Assembly (NCBI GenBank): GCA_029258695.1 | Contig: JARIBR010000180.1 | Span: 1 to 24,974, forward strand | Length of the DNA: 24,974 nt | From: Quadrisphaera sp. | GTDB lineage: Bacteria > Actinomycetota > Actinomycetes > Actinomycetales > Quadrisphaeraceae | Direction: 5' to 3' | Shown here: in pieces, positions 18,943 to 24,974 of the stretch | Position numbering within the stretch: the first letter of the stretch is position 1 | Layout of the letters: every line of letters starts with the position of its first letter | Notes under the pieces: generated by a model | The model's input: only the letters and a program-made list of their open reading frames with translations | The model's database searches: none | What the model was told of the DNA's origin: nothing | Program-made: the position numbers and the translations under genes

Positions 18943-18971
18943 TCTGTAACGATCTACTAGATCGATACAGA
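18943..18971. promoter_or_regulatory. 29-bp near-perfect palindrome, likely repressor operator
   Basis: Left half TCTGTAACGATCTA (18943-18956) and right half TAGATCGATACAGA (18958-18971) are inverse complements at 13 of 14 positions around a central C. It lies in the divergent gap between small gene B and the LacI-family gene, over the expected transcription start of the small genes, the classic place for a repressor site. Four GATC tetramers fall within 18935-18963. The adjacent LacI-type protein is the natural candidate to bind, although the odd centre lacks the usual LacI-family central CG. Confidence 0.7.
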
Positions 18972-18973
18972 CA

Positions 18974-19002
18974 ACTCTAACCCAGTCCTGCCCGTCTGTC
19001 GA
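18974..19002 (-). promoter_or_regulatory. Predicted sigma70-type promoter for the two small genes
   Basis: Read on the minus strand, TCGACA (-35, 19002-18997) and TAGAGT (-10, 18979-18974) are separated by exactly 17 bases. Transcription would begin near 18967, inside the 29-bp palindrome, leaving a leader of about 60 bases before small gene B. The -10 fits TAnnnT and the -35 differs from TTGACA at one position. Confidence 0.6.
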
Positions 19003-19021
19003 GCCCCTGCGACGATGGGTC

Positions 19022-20089
19022 ATGGCCGAACGCGTGACCCTCCTCACCCTGGCGAAGGACCTCGGCCTCTCGCGGGCGACCGTCTCGAACGCCTACAACC
19101 GACCCGACCAGCTCTCGGCCGCCACGCGGGCCCGGGTCCTCGCCCGGGCGCAGGAGCTCGGGTTCGCCGCGCCCGACCCTCGCGGGGCGAGCCTGCGCCG
19201 CGGGCGGACCGGCTCCGTCGGCGTGCTGCTGGACCAGGGGGTCTCCTACGCCTTCTCCGACCCCACCGCCGTGCTCGACCTCGACGGCCTCGCCACCGAG
19301 GTGCAGCAGGACGGGCTGGGCCTGCTGCTGCACAGCGGCACGCGCTCGCGCACCGACGCGGCCGTCATCGCCTCCGCCGCCGTCGACGCGTGGGTCCTCA
19401 GAGCGCTGCCCCAGGACGAGCCGGCGGTGGCCGCGGTCATCGCCCAGCAGCGCCCCGTCGTGGTCATCGACCAGCCCCGGACCGCACGGGTGCCCCTCGT
19501 GGGCGTCGACGACGCCCAGGGGGCCCGGCTCGCCGTGGGTCACCTGCTCGAGCTGGGCCACCGGCGCATCGGCGTGCTCGCGGTGCCCCTGCGTCCCGAC
19601 GGCTACCAGGGGATGGCCGACGCCAAGCGTGAGCAGTTCGCCACCTACGACGTGATGCGCATCCGCCTCGCCGCGGTCCGCGGGGCCGTCGCCGACGCCG
19701 GTCTCCCCGAGGAGGCGGTGCGCGTGGTCGAGTGCGCCACCAACGACGTCGACACCGGGGCGCTCGGCACGTACGAGCTGCTCGAGCTCGAGGACCGGCC
19801 GAGCGCCGTGCTCGCCATGAGCGACCAGCTGGCGATCGGTGCGCTCCGGGCTGCCGCGGAGATGGGCGTCCGGGTGCCCCGGGACCTCTCGGTGGTCGGC
19901 TACGACGACGCCCCGGCGGCCAGCACGTCGCACCCGCCGCTGACCACCGTGGCGCAGCCGCTGGGCGAGCGCGGACGCGTCGCCGGGGCGCTGGTGCGCG
20001 CTGCCCTGGCGGGGGAGGAGATCACCGAGCCGGAGCTGCTGCCCGTCAGCCTCGTGGTGCGGGAGTCCACGGCCCCGCCGCAGGGGTAG
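19022..20089 (+). CDS. LacI family transcriptional regulator
   Basis: 355-residue DNA-binding regulator. The N-terminal helix-turn-helix and hinge helix are clear: TLLTLAKDLGLSRATVSNAY followed by RVLARAQELGF (about 5-48). The rest is a periplasmic-binding-protein-like effector domain with VGVDDAQGARLAVGHLLELGHRRIGVL, PSAVLAMSDQLAIGAL and LSVVGYDDAPAAS, so a sugar or similar small ligand is expected. No ribosome-binding site precedes the ATG at 19022, so the message may be leaderless. It stands divergent from the two small genes with a 29-bp palindrome between, and 86 bases upstream of a co-directional FabG/MaoC/thioesterase operon. Either or both may be its targets. Confidence 0.92.
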   Translation: MAERVTLLTLAKDLGLSRATVSNAYNRPDQLSAATRARVLARAQELGFAAPDPRGASLRRGRTGSVGVLLDQGVSYAFSDPTAVLDLDGLATEVQQDGLGLLLHSGTRSRTDAAVIASAAVDAWVLRALPQDEPAVAAVIAQQRPVVVIDQPRTARVPLVGVDDAQGARLAVGHLLELGHRRIGVLAVPLRPDGYQGMADAKREQFATYDVMRIRLAAVRGAVADAGLPEEAVRVVECATNDVDTGALGTYELLELEDRPSAVLAMSDQLAIGALRAAAEMGVRVPRDLSVVGYDDAPAASTSHPPLTTVAQPLGERGRVAGALVRAALAGEEITEPELLPVSLVVRESTAPPQG

Positions 20090-20175
20090 GGCAGACTTGC
20101 CGCGAGCCCATCGGTGCGCCGACGCGCCGGGGTCCGCACGACGCGAGATACCCGCGAGGCTCCAGAGACAGGGAC

Positions 20176-20964
20176 GTGACCGTGGCAGAGACCCAGAACC
20201 ACCCCACCCCGCCCCAGGACCGGGTGGCGATCATCACCGGAGGGGCGCGCGGCATCGGTGCCGCCACGGCCCAGCGTCTGGCCCGTGACGGGTGCGCGGT
20301 GGCCGTCGTCGACCTCGCCGAGGACGCCGCGGTGGCGACCGCGCAGGCCATCGCCTCCACGGGTGGCCGGGCCGTGGGGATCGGTGCCGACGTCACCGAC
20401 TCCGACGCCGTCGCCGCAGCGGTGGCACGGGTCGCCGACGAGCTCGGCCCGCCGACGGTCCTCGTCAACAACGCGGGCATCCTGCGCGACAACCTGCTGT
20501 TCAAGATGACCGAGGACGACTGGGACGCCGTGGTCGGCGTGCACCTGCGCGGGGCGTTCCTCGTGAGCCGCGCCGTGCAGGCCCACCAGGTGAAGGCCGG
20601 GTGGGGGCGGATCGTCTCGCTGAGCTCGACGAGCGCGCTGGGCAACCGCGGCCAGGCGAACTACTCCGCGGTCAAGGCCGGCATCCAGGGCCTGACGAAG
20701 ACCCTCGCCATCGAGCTCGGGCCCTTCGGCGTCACGGCCAACGCGGTGGCGCCCGGCATCGTGGAGACGGACATGACCCGCGCCACCGCGGAGCGCACCG
20801 GCGCCTCGCCGGAGGACTTCTTCGCCGCCGCGGCCCAGCAGGTGCCCGTGCGCCGGGTCGGCCAGGTCGAGGACGTCGCGAACGCCGTGGCGTTCTTCGC
20901 CTCCCCGGAGGCCTCGTTCGTCTCCGGGCAGGTGCTCTACGTGGCCGGCGGGCCCCTGTCATGA
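20176..20964 (+). CDS. FabG-like short-chain dehydrogenase/reductase (3-oxoacyl-ACP reductase family)
   Basis: 262-residue classical SDR, expected to reduce a 3-oxoacyl thioester with NAD(P)H. Cofactor motif TGGARGIG (21-28), NNAG (98-101) and the catalytic Ser150, Tyr163 and Lys167 in SLSSTSALGNRGQANYSAVK are all present; the GNRGQANY context is that of FabG-type reductases. PGIVETDM (193-200) and the final FVSGQVLYVAGG complete the family pattern. The GTG at 20176 follows a purine-rich AGACAGGGA; another GTG two codons on is possible. The following MaoC-like gene starts 7 bases after its stop, so they form an operon for acyl-chain metabolism. Whether the acyl carrier is CoA or ACP cannot be read. 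Confidence 0.9.
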   Translation: MTVAETQNHPTPPQDRVAIITGGARGIGAATAQRLARDGCAVAVVDLAEDAAVATAQAIASTGGRAVGIGADVTDSDAVAAAVARVADELGPPTVLVNNAGILRDNLLFKMTEDDWDAVVGVHLRGAFLVSRAVQAHQVKAGWGRIVSLSSTSALGNRGQANYSAVKAGIQGLTKTLAIELGPFGVTANAVAPGIVETDMTRATAERTGASPEDFFAAAAQQVPVRRVGQVEDVANAVAFFASPEASFVSGQVLYVAGGPLS

Positions 20965-20971
20965 GCCGGTC

Positions 20972-21430
20972 GTGACGCGCTTCGCCTCGGCCTCCGCGCT
21001 CACCGGTGCCGTGGGGACCGACCTCGGGGCCAGCAGCTGGATGCTCGTCGACCAGGAGCGCATCGAGGCCTTCGCCGACGCCACGGACGACCACCAGTGG
21101 CTCCACGTCGACGCCGAGCGCGCCGCCTCCGGGCCCTTCGGCACCACGATCGCCCACGGGTTCCTCACCCTGTCGCTGCTGGTGCCGATGCTCGGCGAGC
21201 TGGTGACCTTCGACGAGCCGACCACGGTGGTCAACGCGGGGCTGGACCGGCTGCGGTTCGTCGCGCCGGTGCCGTCGGGCGCGCGCGTGCGGTCGGTGGC
21301 GACGCTCAGCGCCGCCGAGCCGTCACGGACCGGGGTGCGCGCCACCCTCGACGTCACCGTGGAGATCGAGGGCGGCGAGAAGCCGGCCCTGGTGGCGACG
21401 TCGGTGCTCGTCTATGGCCCGTCGACATGA
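20972..21430 (+). CDS. MaoC-like (R)-enoyl hydratase/dehydratase
   Basis: 152-residue hotdog-fold protein. The hydratase signature is clear: FADATDDHQWLHVDAERA, in which Asp40 and His45 keep the spacing of the catalytic pair of (R)-specific enoyl-CoA hydratases, then GPFGTTIAHGFLTLSLL. It would add or remove water across a 2-enoyl/3-hydroxyacyl thioester, matching the step next to the upstream reductase. GTG at 20972 is chosen because an ATG at 20961 is followed at once by an in-frame stop. Its stop overlaps the thioesterase ATG (ATGA), so the two are translationally coupled. Confidence 0.9.
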   Translation: MTRFASASALTGAVGTDLGASSWMLVDQERIEAFADATDDHQWLHVDAERAASGPFGTTIAHGFLTLSLLVPMLGELVTFDEPTTVVNAGLDRLRFVAPVPSGARVRSVATLSAAEPSRTGVRATLDVTVEIEGGEKPALVATSVLVYGPST

Positions 21431-21873
21431 GCGACGAGCCGGAGCCGACGCTCGAGGACTACGGCCACACCCGGGACGTCGACACCCGCTTCTCGGACAA
21501 CGACGTGCTCGGTCACCTGCACAACGCCGTCTACTACCAGGCGATGGACACCACCATCCTGGGGTGGCTGCTGGAGGCCGGGTACCTCTCGGACGCGGCG
21601 GGCATCGCGCCGGTGGTGGCCTCGTCCTCGTGCCGGTTCCGCGCCTCCGGGGCGTTCCCCGACGTCCTCGACGTGGGCCTGCGCGTCGACGACCTGAGCT
21701 CGAAGGCCATCACGTGGGGCCTCGGCATCTTCCGTCAGCGCGACGGCCTGCTGCTGGCGACCGGCAGCGTCGTCCACGTCACGGTCGACACCACCACCAA
21801 GCGCCCGACGGCCGTGCCCGACGGTCTGCGCGCGCGGATCGCCGCGGAGCTGGCGGTCTCGGGGGGTCGCTGA
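21427..21873 (+). CDS. Hotdog-fold acyl-CoA thioesterase (4HBT/YbgC-like)
   Basis: 148-residue thioesterase-family protein. The N-terminal active-site region reads TRFSDNDVLGHLHNAVYYQAMD (start at about residue 20), matching the RxxDxDxxGHxxNxxY pattern of 4-hydroxybenzoyl-CoA thioesterase-like enzymes. It presumably hydrolyses an acyl-CoA or acyl-ACP. ATG at 21427 overlaps the MaoC gene stop by 4 bases. It is last of the three-gene acyl operon; an inverted repeat begins 15 bases after its stop. Confidence 0.88.
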   Translation: MSDEPEPTLEDYGHTRDVDTRFSDNDVLGHLHNAVYYQAMDTTILGWLLEAGYLSDAAGIAPVVASSSCRFRASGAFPDVLDVGLRVDDLSSKAITWGLGIFRQRDGLLLATGSVVHVTVDTTTKRPTAVPDGLRARIAAELAVSGGR

Positions 21874-21887
21874 GGAGGTCTCGGTCG

Positions 21888-21948
21888 CCAGAGTTATGAC
21901 ATACATCTTTCGCAGCGATCGGGCGTCAAGAAAGTTCGTCATACCTGG
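21888..21948. repeat. A+T-richer imperfect inverted repeat between thioesterase and HNH genes
   Basis: Outer arms CCAGAGTTATGAC (21888-21900) and GTCATACCTGG (21938-21948) pair with a two-base bulge. Inner arms CTTTC (21907-21911) and GAAAG (21930-21934) pair as well, leaving an 18-base centre containing CGATCG. The composition is clearly poorer in G+C than both sides. It could be a bidirectional terminator for the convergent genes, a recombination or attachment site, or the footprint of a lost element. Confidence 0.6.
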
Positions 21949-22059
21949 CTCATGGCCGGATCGACACACGGTGGGCCTCGCCCGACGGCAGAGAAGTCCT
22001 GCTCGTGGCCGCGGCGGTCTCGCGATGACGGGTCGCTGGGTCTGGTCCTCGGCTGGCGC
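21949..22059. other. Remainder of convergent gap, nothing recognised
   Basis: 111 bases between the inverted repeat and the end of the HNH gene. No gene or further structure could be supported here. Confidence 0.45.
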
Positions 22060-23661
22060 TCAGGCGGCGCGGGGCTCGACCGGATCGGTCCAGCGTTCTC
22101 GCCAGCTCTGGACGAGCTTGTCGAATGCCGGAATCCACGGTGGTGGTGGGACGTGCGGATCGTCGCGGTGCGGTGGGTGCCAGATCACGCGGGCGCCGTC
22201 GAGGTGCCCGCGCCAACCCCGGGAGTGAACCACGCGGTGGTGGTGCCCGCACAGCAGCGTCCCATTGCGTTCGCTGGTGGGTCCGCCGCTCGCGTAGGTG
22301 ATGAGGTGGTGGACCTGGCACCAGGTGGGCGGGCGCCGGCAGCCCGGGAACGTGCAGTGCGCGTCGCGCAGGGTGATGGCGGCGCGGACGCGCTGGGGGA
22401 AGGCGTACTGGCGCTGCCCGACGTCCAGGGGTGAGCCCTGCTCGTCGACGAGGATGGGCGTGACCACGGCGTCGCAGGTCATCGCGGCCAGGGTCGCGGG
22501 CGAGAGCGGGAACCCGCCCTGCAGGCACGCAGGCGTGGCGCCGGGATCACGTGAGGCCAGCACCCCGGAGATCGGCACGGTCACGGTCAGGTGGATGCGC
22601 GCCGAGCCCGGCATCGGCGCGCTCGGGGGTGCGGGCGAGAACACCGAACCCGAACCCACCGCGCCCGGGCCTGAGTGGTCCTTGTCGCCGGCGGCGCCGG
22701 ACCCGGCGAGGAAGGTGTCGGCCAGGTGCGTCAGCGCGTGGGCGCGGCGCTGACCGGCAGGGCGGTCGTCGCGGACCCCGTCGATCGCCGGGGCCGGCTT
22801 CATCAGCGGGTCCAGGGCGGCGTGCAACCGCGCCCCGGACTCCGGAGCGAGCACCCCGCGCAGGTGCCAGGCGCCGTGATCATCGGCGTAGAAGGACAGG
22901 GATTCCCGGGCGAGCAGGCGCCCCTCCTCCCGGTCCGCGGCGCGTCCCTCGTCATCGACCAGCGCTCGGCGCATCCGTGTGCCCATCACGGCGACCTCGG
23001 CGGGCTCGAACACCGCGGACTGCTCCACGAGGAACGCCTCGCACCGCGCACGGGTCTCGGCGTCGAGGTCGCGGGGCAGCTTGGTCATCGCCCGGTGGAT
23101 GACCCCGGCGTGGTCCAGGCTCAGCCGACCGGCAGCCAGCGCATCGCCGGTCGCAGCGAGCTCGCTGGTGACGGCGGTCGCCAGCCCGACGTGCGCGCCG
23201 GCCACCGACCGCCGCGACGTGGTGGCGTGGGCGAACCACGCCCCCGTGCTCGTCGCCCCCGCCCCCTTGCCCACACCGCGAGCATCGGCCTCGGCGAGCA
23301 GCCGCAACCGCGCCGCGTCCAAGCGCGCGACGTGGCGCTCGACCTCGACCACCGCCCCGCCCAGCGTGTCCTGACCGCACCGCCACCACTCCGCGGCGAC
23401 CAGCGCGTCCACCGCGGCCCCGAGCAGCGCCACGGCCTCGTCGGGCATCACCGCACCGGCGGCCCGCTCCGCGGCACGCAGGACCAGCGCCTCGTGGGCC
23501 GGGCTCGAGCCCGCGCCACCGGCAGCACCGACCACGGGAGGCGCGCCCGCACTGACCACGGCGCTGGTGGGCGCAGCAGCATGGGCGCGGTCGCCCGCCG
23601 CACTGCTCACGACGTCCCCCGCGGTGGTCATGGGTACGACGCTAGCGGTGGGGTCGGACAT
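22060..23661 (-). CDS. DUF222 domain HNH endonuclease (13E12 repeat family-like)
   Basis: 533-residue protein of the actinobacterial DUF222-HNH group, often multi-copy and related to the mycobacterial 13E12 repeat family. The N-terminal two thirds is the helical DUF222 region, with the typical ARLDAARLRLLAEADARG, GRLSLDHAGVIHRAM and AWHLRGVLAPESGARLHAAL stretches. The C-terminal HNH nuclease domain (about 433-481) shows CTFPGCRRPPTWCQVHH, ASGGPTSERNGTLLC and HHHRVVH, with two Cys-x4-Cys-like metal ligands and the HH of the catalytic motif. The natural substrate is unknown. The start is uncertain: ATG at 23661 or 23631, neither with a clear ribosome-binding site. It lies 120 bases downstream of the methyltransferase gene on the same strand. 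Confidence 0.88.
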   Translation of the reverse strand: MSDPTASVVPMTTAGDVVSSAAGDRAHAAAPTSAVVSAGAPPVVGAAGGAGSSPAHEALVLRAAERAAGAVMPDEAVALLGAAVDALVAAEWWRCGQDTLGGAVVEVERHVARLDAARLRLLAEADARGVGKGAGATSTGAWFAHATTSRRSVAGAHVGLATAVTSELAATGDALAAGRLSLDHAGVIHRAMTKLPRDLDAETRARCEAFLVEQSAVFEPAEVAVMGTRMRRALVDDEGRAADREEGRLLARESLSFYADDHGAWHLRGVLAPESGARLHAALDPLMKPAPAIDGVRDDRPAGQRRAHALTHLADTFLAGSGAAGDKDHSGPGAVGSGSVFSPAPPSAPMPGSARIHLTVTVPISGVLASRDPGATPACLQGGFPLSPATLAAMTCDAVVTPILVDEQGSPLDVGQRQYAFPQRVRAAITLRDAHCTFPGCRRPPTWCQVHHLITYASGGPTSERNGTLLCGHHHRVVHSRGWRGHLDGARVIWHPPHRDDPHVPPPPWIPAFDKLVQSWRERWTDPVEPRAA

Positions 23662-23781
23662 CGCCGGCGCACCGACAGAGTGCTCTGACCTGCGACGATG
23701 GTGTGACCGAGGGCCACGGCGCTGGGCCGTCCGGGCCGCCACAGGACCGCCATGTGCGGCGGCCGAGCACGTCGCGGCCGG
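23662..23781. other. Spacer between the methyltransferase and HNH genes
   Basis: 120 bases holding a small exact inverted repeat, CAGAG (23676-23680) and CTCTG (23683-23687) with a two-base centre. No promoter could be assigned with confidence. Confidence 0.4.
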
Positions 23782-24974
23782 TCAGCCGACGGGGAAGACC
23801 TTCATCACCTCGTCGCCGTAGTCGTTGATGACCTTCACCGCGATCCTGCCGGTCGCCGGTGTGCCGAAGGGTCGCGAGACGGTCTCGTACAGGCTCGCCC
23901 AGGCGTCGGCGTCGATGTCGGCCTTCAGCGCCGTCTTCAGCCGCTTCAGCGGATCGTTGCCACCGGTGAAGTAGCAGTGCCGGACGAAGAACGACTCGCC
24001 GTCGTACGCGGTGTCCACCATCCACAGCGCCACCTGGTCTGTGCCGCCGCTGCGCACCTCGCCGGTGGTGGGGTCGTAGACGTCGACCCCCCGCAGCTCC
24101 ACGACGTGCTGGTGCTCGCCGGCGCTGCGCACCTCGACGTCCGGCTCGCCGAAGACGGTGAAGAGGTTGCCGGCGCCGGTCTTCTTGAGGTCCTCGCCCA
24201 TGAGCAGGTCGGCGTTCATCCGCACGAACAGCACCTTGATGCGGCCCAGACGGCGTGCGCCAGCGACCTCGGCGAAGCCCTCGTCGCCGGCCTCGACGGT
24301 GACGCCATCGTCCTGCGTGACGCCGAGCGCCTGCGGGTCGAAGGCGAACCCGAGCACGCACAGCAGCTCGACGTCGGGCATCTCGATCGCCTCGCGGGCG
24401 GCCTCCTTGATGAAGCGCTGGCTCACCGTGCCGTACTGCGGCCCGACGGTGATGGCTACCTGCCCCGGCAGCCCGTCGGCGGCCTCCGCCGCGCTGAGGC
24501 GGCGTTCGCCGACGGCCTGGACGTAGCTCCCGGCGTGGGCGTCGAGGCTGGCGAACTCGATGCGCTCGGCACGGCGACCGTTCTGCACGCCGGCGCGCAC
24601 GAGGTTGTCGAGGATGGTCTGCTCGAACGTCGTCGCCGAGGGCTTCACCGTGGCCGCGTGCTCGCTGATCGTCTCCCGCGGGGTGCCGTCAGCCCCGCCG
24701 TCGTCGAGGTCGGCGGACGTGGCGGTGGCGAAGGACAGCGCGCGGTGAGGGGACAGGCTCTCGACGGTGAACGGGCCCGAGACGCGGACGGTGCGCTTGT
24801 CCTCGTAGGGCCGGTCGTAGAGCGTCTCCGTGTCGGCGTGCTTCGCGATCGCCTCGTCGATCTGCTCGCGGGTCATGCCCTCGACGATGTCCGGGTTGTT
24901 GGCGATCGACTTCAGCGTCACGTGCGGCACGCGCTCGTAGACGAAGCCCTGCCGGACGTCGCCGTTGGTGGGGG
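23782..24974 (-). CDS. Site-specific DNA-methyltransferase, type III Mod-like (C-terminal part; 5' end beyond window)
   Basis: The frame is open from the right window edge to the stop at 23782, giving about 397 residues of a longer protein. The edge residues read NGDVRQGFVYERVPHVTLKS, continuing into IANNPDI and later YDRPYEDKRTVRVSGPF and SLSPHRALSF. I recognise these as the segment after the catalytic domain in large adenine-specific Mod-like methylases. The rest (TILDNLVRAGVQNGRR, VAITVGPQYGTVSQRFIKEA, RIKVLFVRMNADLLMGEDLKKTGAGNLFTVFGEP) is its C-terminal region. The AdoMet and DPPY motifs must lie beyond the edge, so activity cannot be confirmed. A GTG at 24930 is internal, not the start. 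G+C is lower than in the housekeeping genes (one 60-base line, 24181-24240, has 35 G+C), suggesting acquisition. Confidence 0.75.
   Translation of the reverse strand, partial: PTNGDVRQGFVYERVPHVTLKSIANNPDIVEGMTREQIDEAIAKHADTETLYDRPYEDKRTVRVSGPFTVESLSPHRALSFATATSADLDDGGADGTPRETISEHAATVKPSATTFEQTILDNLVRAGVQNGRRAERIEFASLDAHAGSYVQAVGERRLSAAEAADGLPGQVAITVGPQYGTVSQRFIKEAAREAIEMPDVELLCVLGFAFDPQALGVTQDDGVTVEAGDEGFAEVAGARRLGRIKVLFVRMNADLLMGEDLKKTGAGNLFTVFGEPDVEVRSAGEHQHVVELRGVDVYDPTTGEVRSGGTDQVALWMVDTAYDGESFFVRHCYFTGGNDPLKRLKTALKADIDADAWASLYETVSRPFGTPATGRIAVKVINDYGDEVMKVFPVG

Noticed and set aside
24928..24930. GTG at 24930 as the start of the methyltransferase gene
   Set aside because: The frame stays open to the window edge and the residues before it (DVRQGFVYER) belong to the conserved family segment, so the gene begins beyond the window.

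Overview
The window is chromosomal DNA of a very high G+C bacterium. Codon third positions are almost all G or C, GTG starts and 4-base stop/start overlaps are common, and the core gene set (pyrE, TrmH-type methyltransferase, DedA, class II fba, DUF3151, purA, DUF222/HNH nuclease) is typical of Actinomycetia. I recall a similar core neighbourhood in mycobacteria. The genus cannot be fixed from the sequence alone. No tRNA, rRNA, CRISPR array or insertion sequence was seen.

Layout. 1-70: a 7-bp tandem repeat just ahead of pyrE (119-664). 892-2390: a two-gene minus-strand unit (HAD-IIA phosphatase, then DedA membrane protein). 2391-2710: a divergent non-coding gap with a 40-bp direct repeat. 2711-4549: TrmH/SpoU methyltransferase and class II fructose-bisphosphate aldolase, ending at a strong bidirectional hairpin terminator. 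4621-5088: a lone minus-strand STAS anti-sigma-antagonist protein. 5276-6822: DUF3151 protein coupled to a renalase-like FAD oxidoreductase.

6908-14507 is the most distinctive part: six plus-strand genes joined by 4-base overlaps. They are two single-domain response regulators, a membrane-anchored HEAT-repeat protein, a membrane family-2 glycosyltransferase with all processive-synthase motifs, a CHASE3-like/HAMP/GAF histidine kinase and a GAF/PAS histidine kinase. No gene in the set has a DNA-binding output domain. I infer that it is a self-contained phospho-signalling module that controls synthesis of a surface polysaccharide at the protein level.

14544-18338 returns to metabolism: a lipid kinase (minus strand), then purA and purD. 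18417-18907 holds two small tandem minus-strand genes whose products are recognisably related to each other and which I cannot identify. Their predicted promoter carries a near-perfect 29-bp palindrome, and a LacI-family regulator (19022-20089) lies on its other side. 20176-21873 is a compact acyl-metabolism operon (FabG-like reductase, MaoC-like hydratase, hotdog thioesterase). After an A+T-richer inverted repeat (21888-21948) the window ends with a DUF222/HNH nuclease and the C-terminal part of a type III-like DNA methyltransferase that runs off the right edge. This last stretch has visibly lower G+C and looks accessory.
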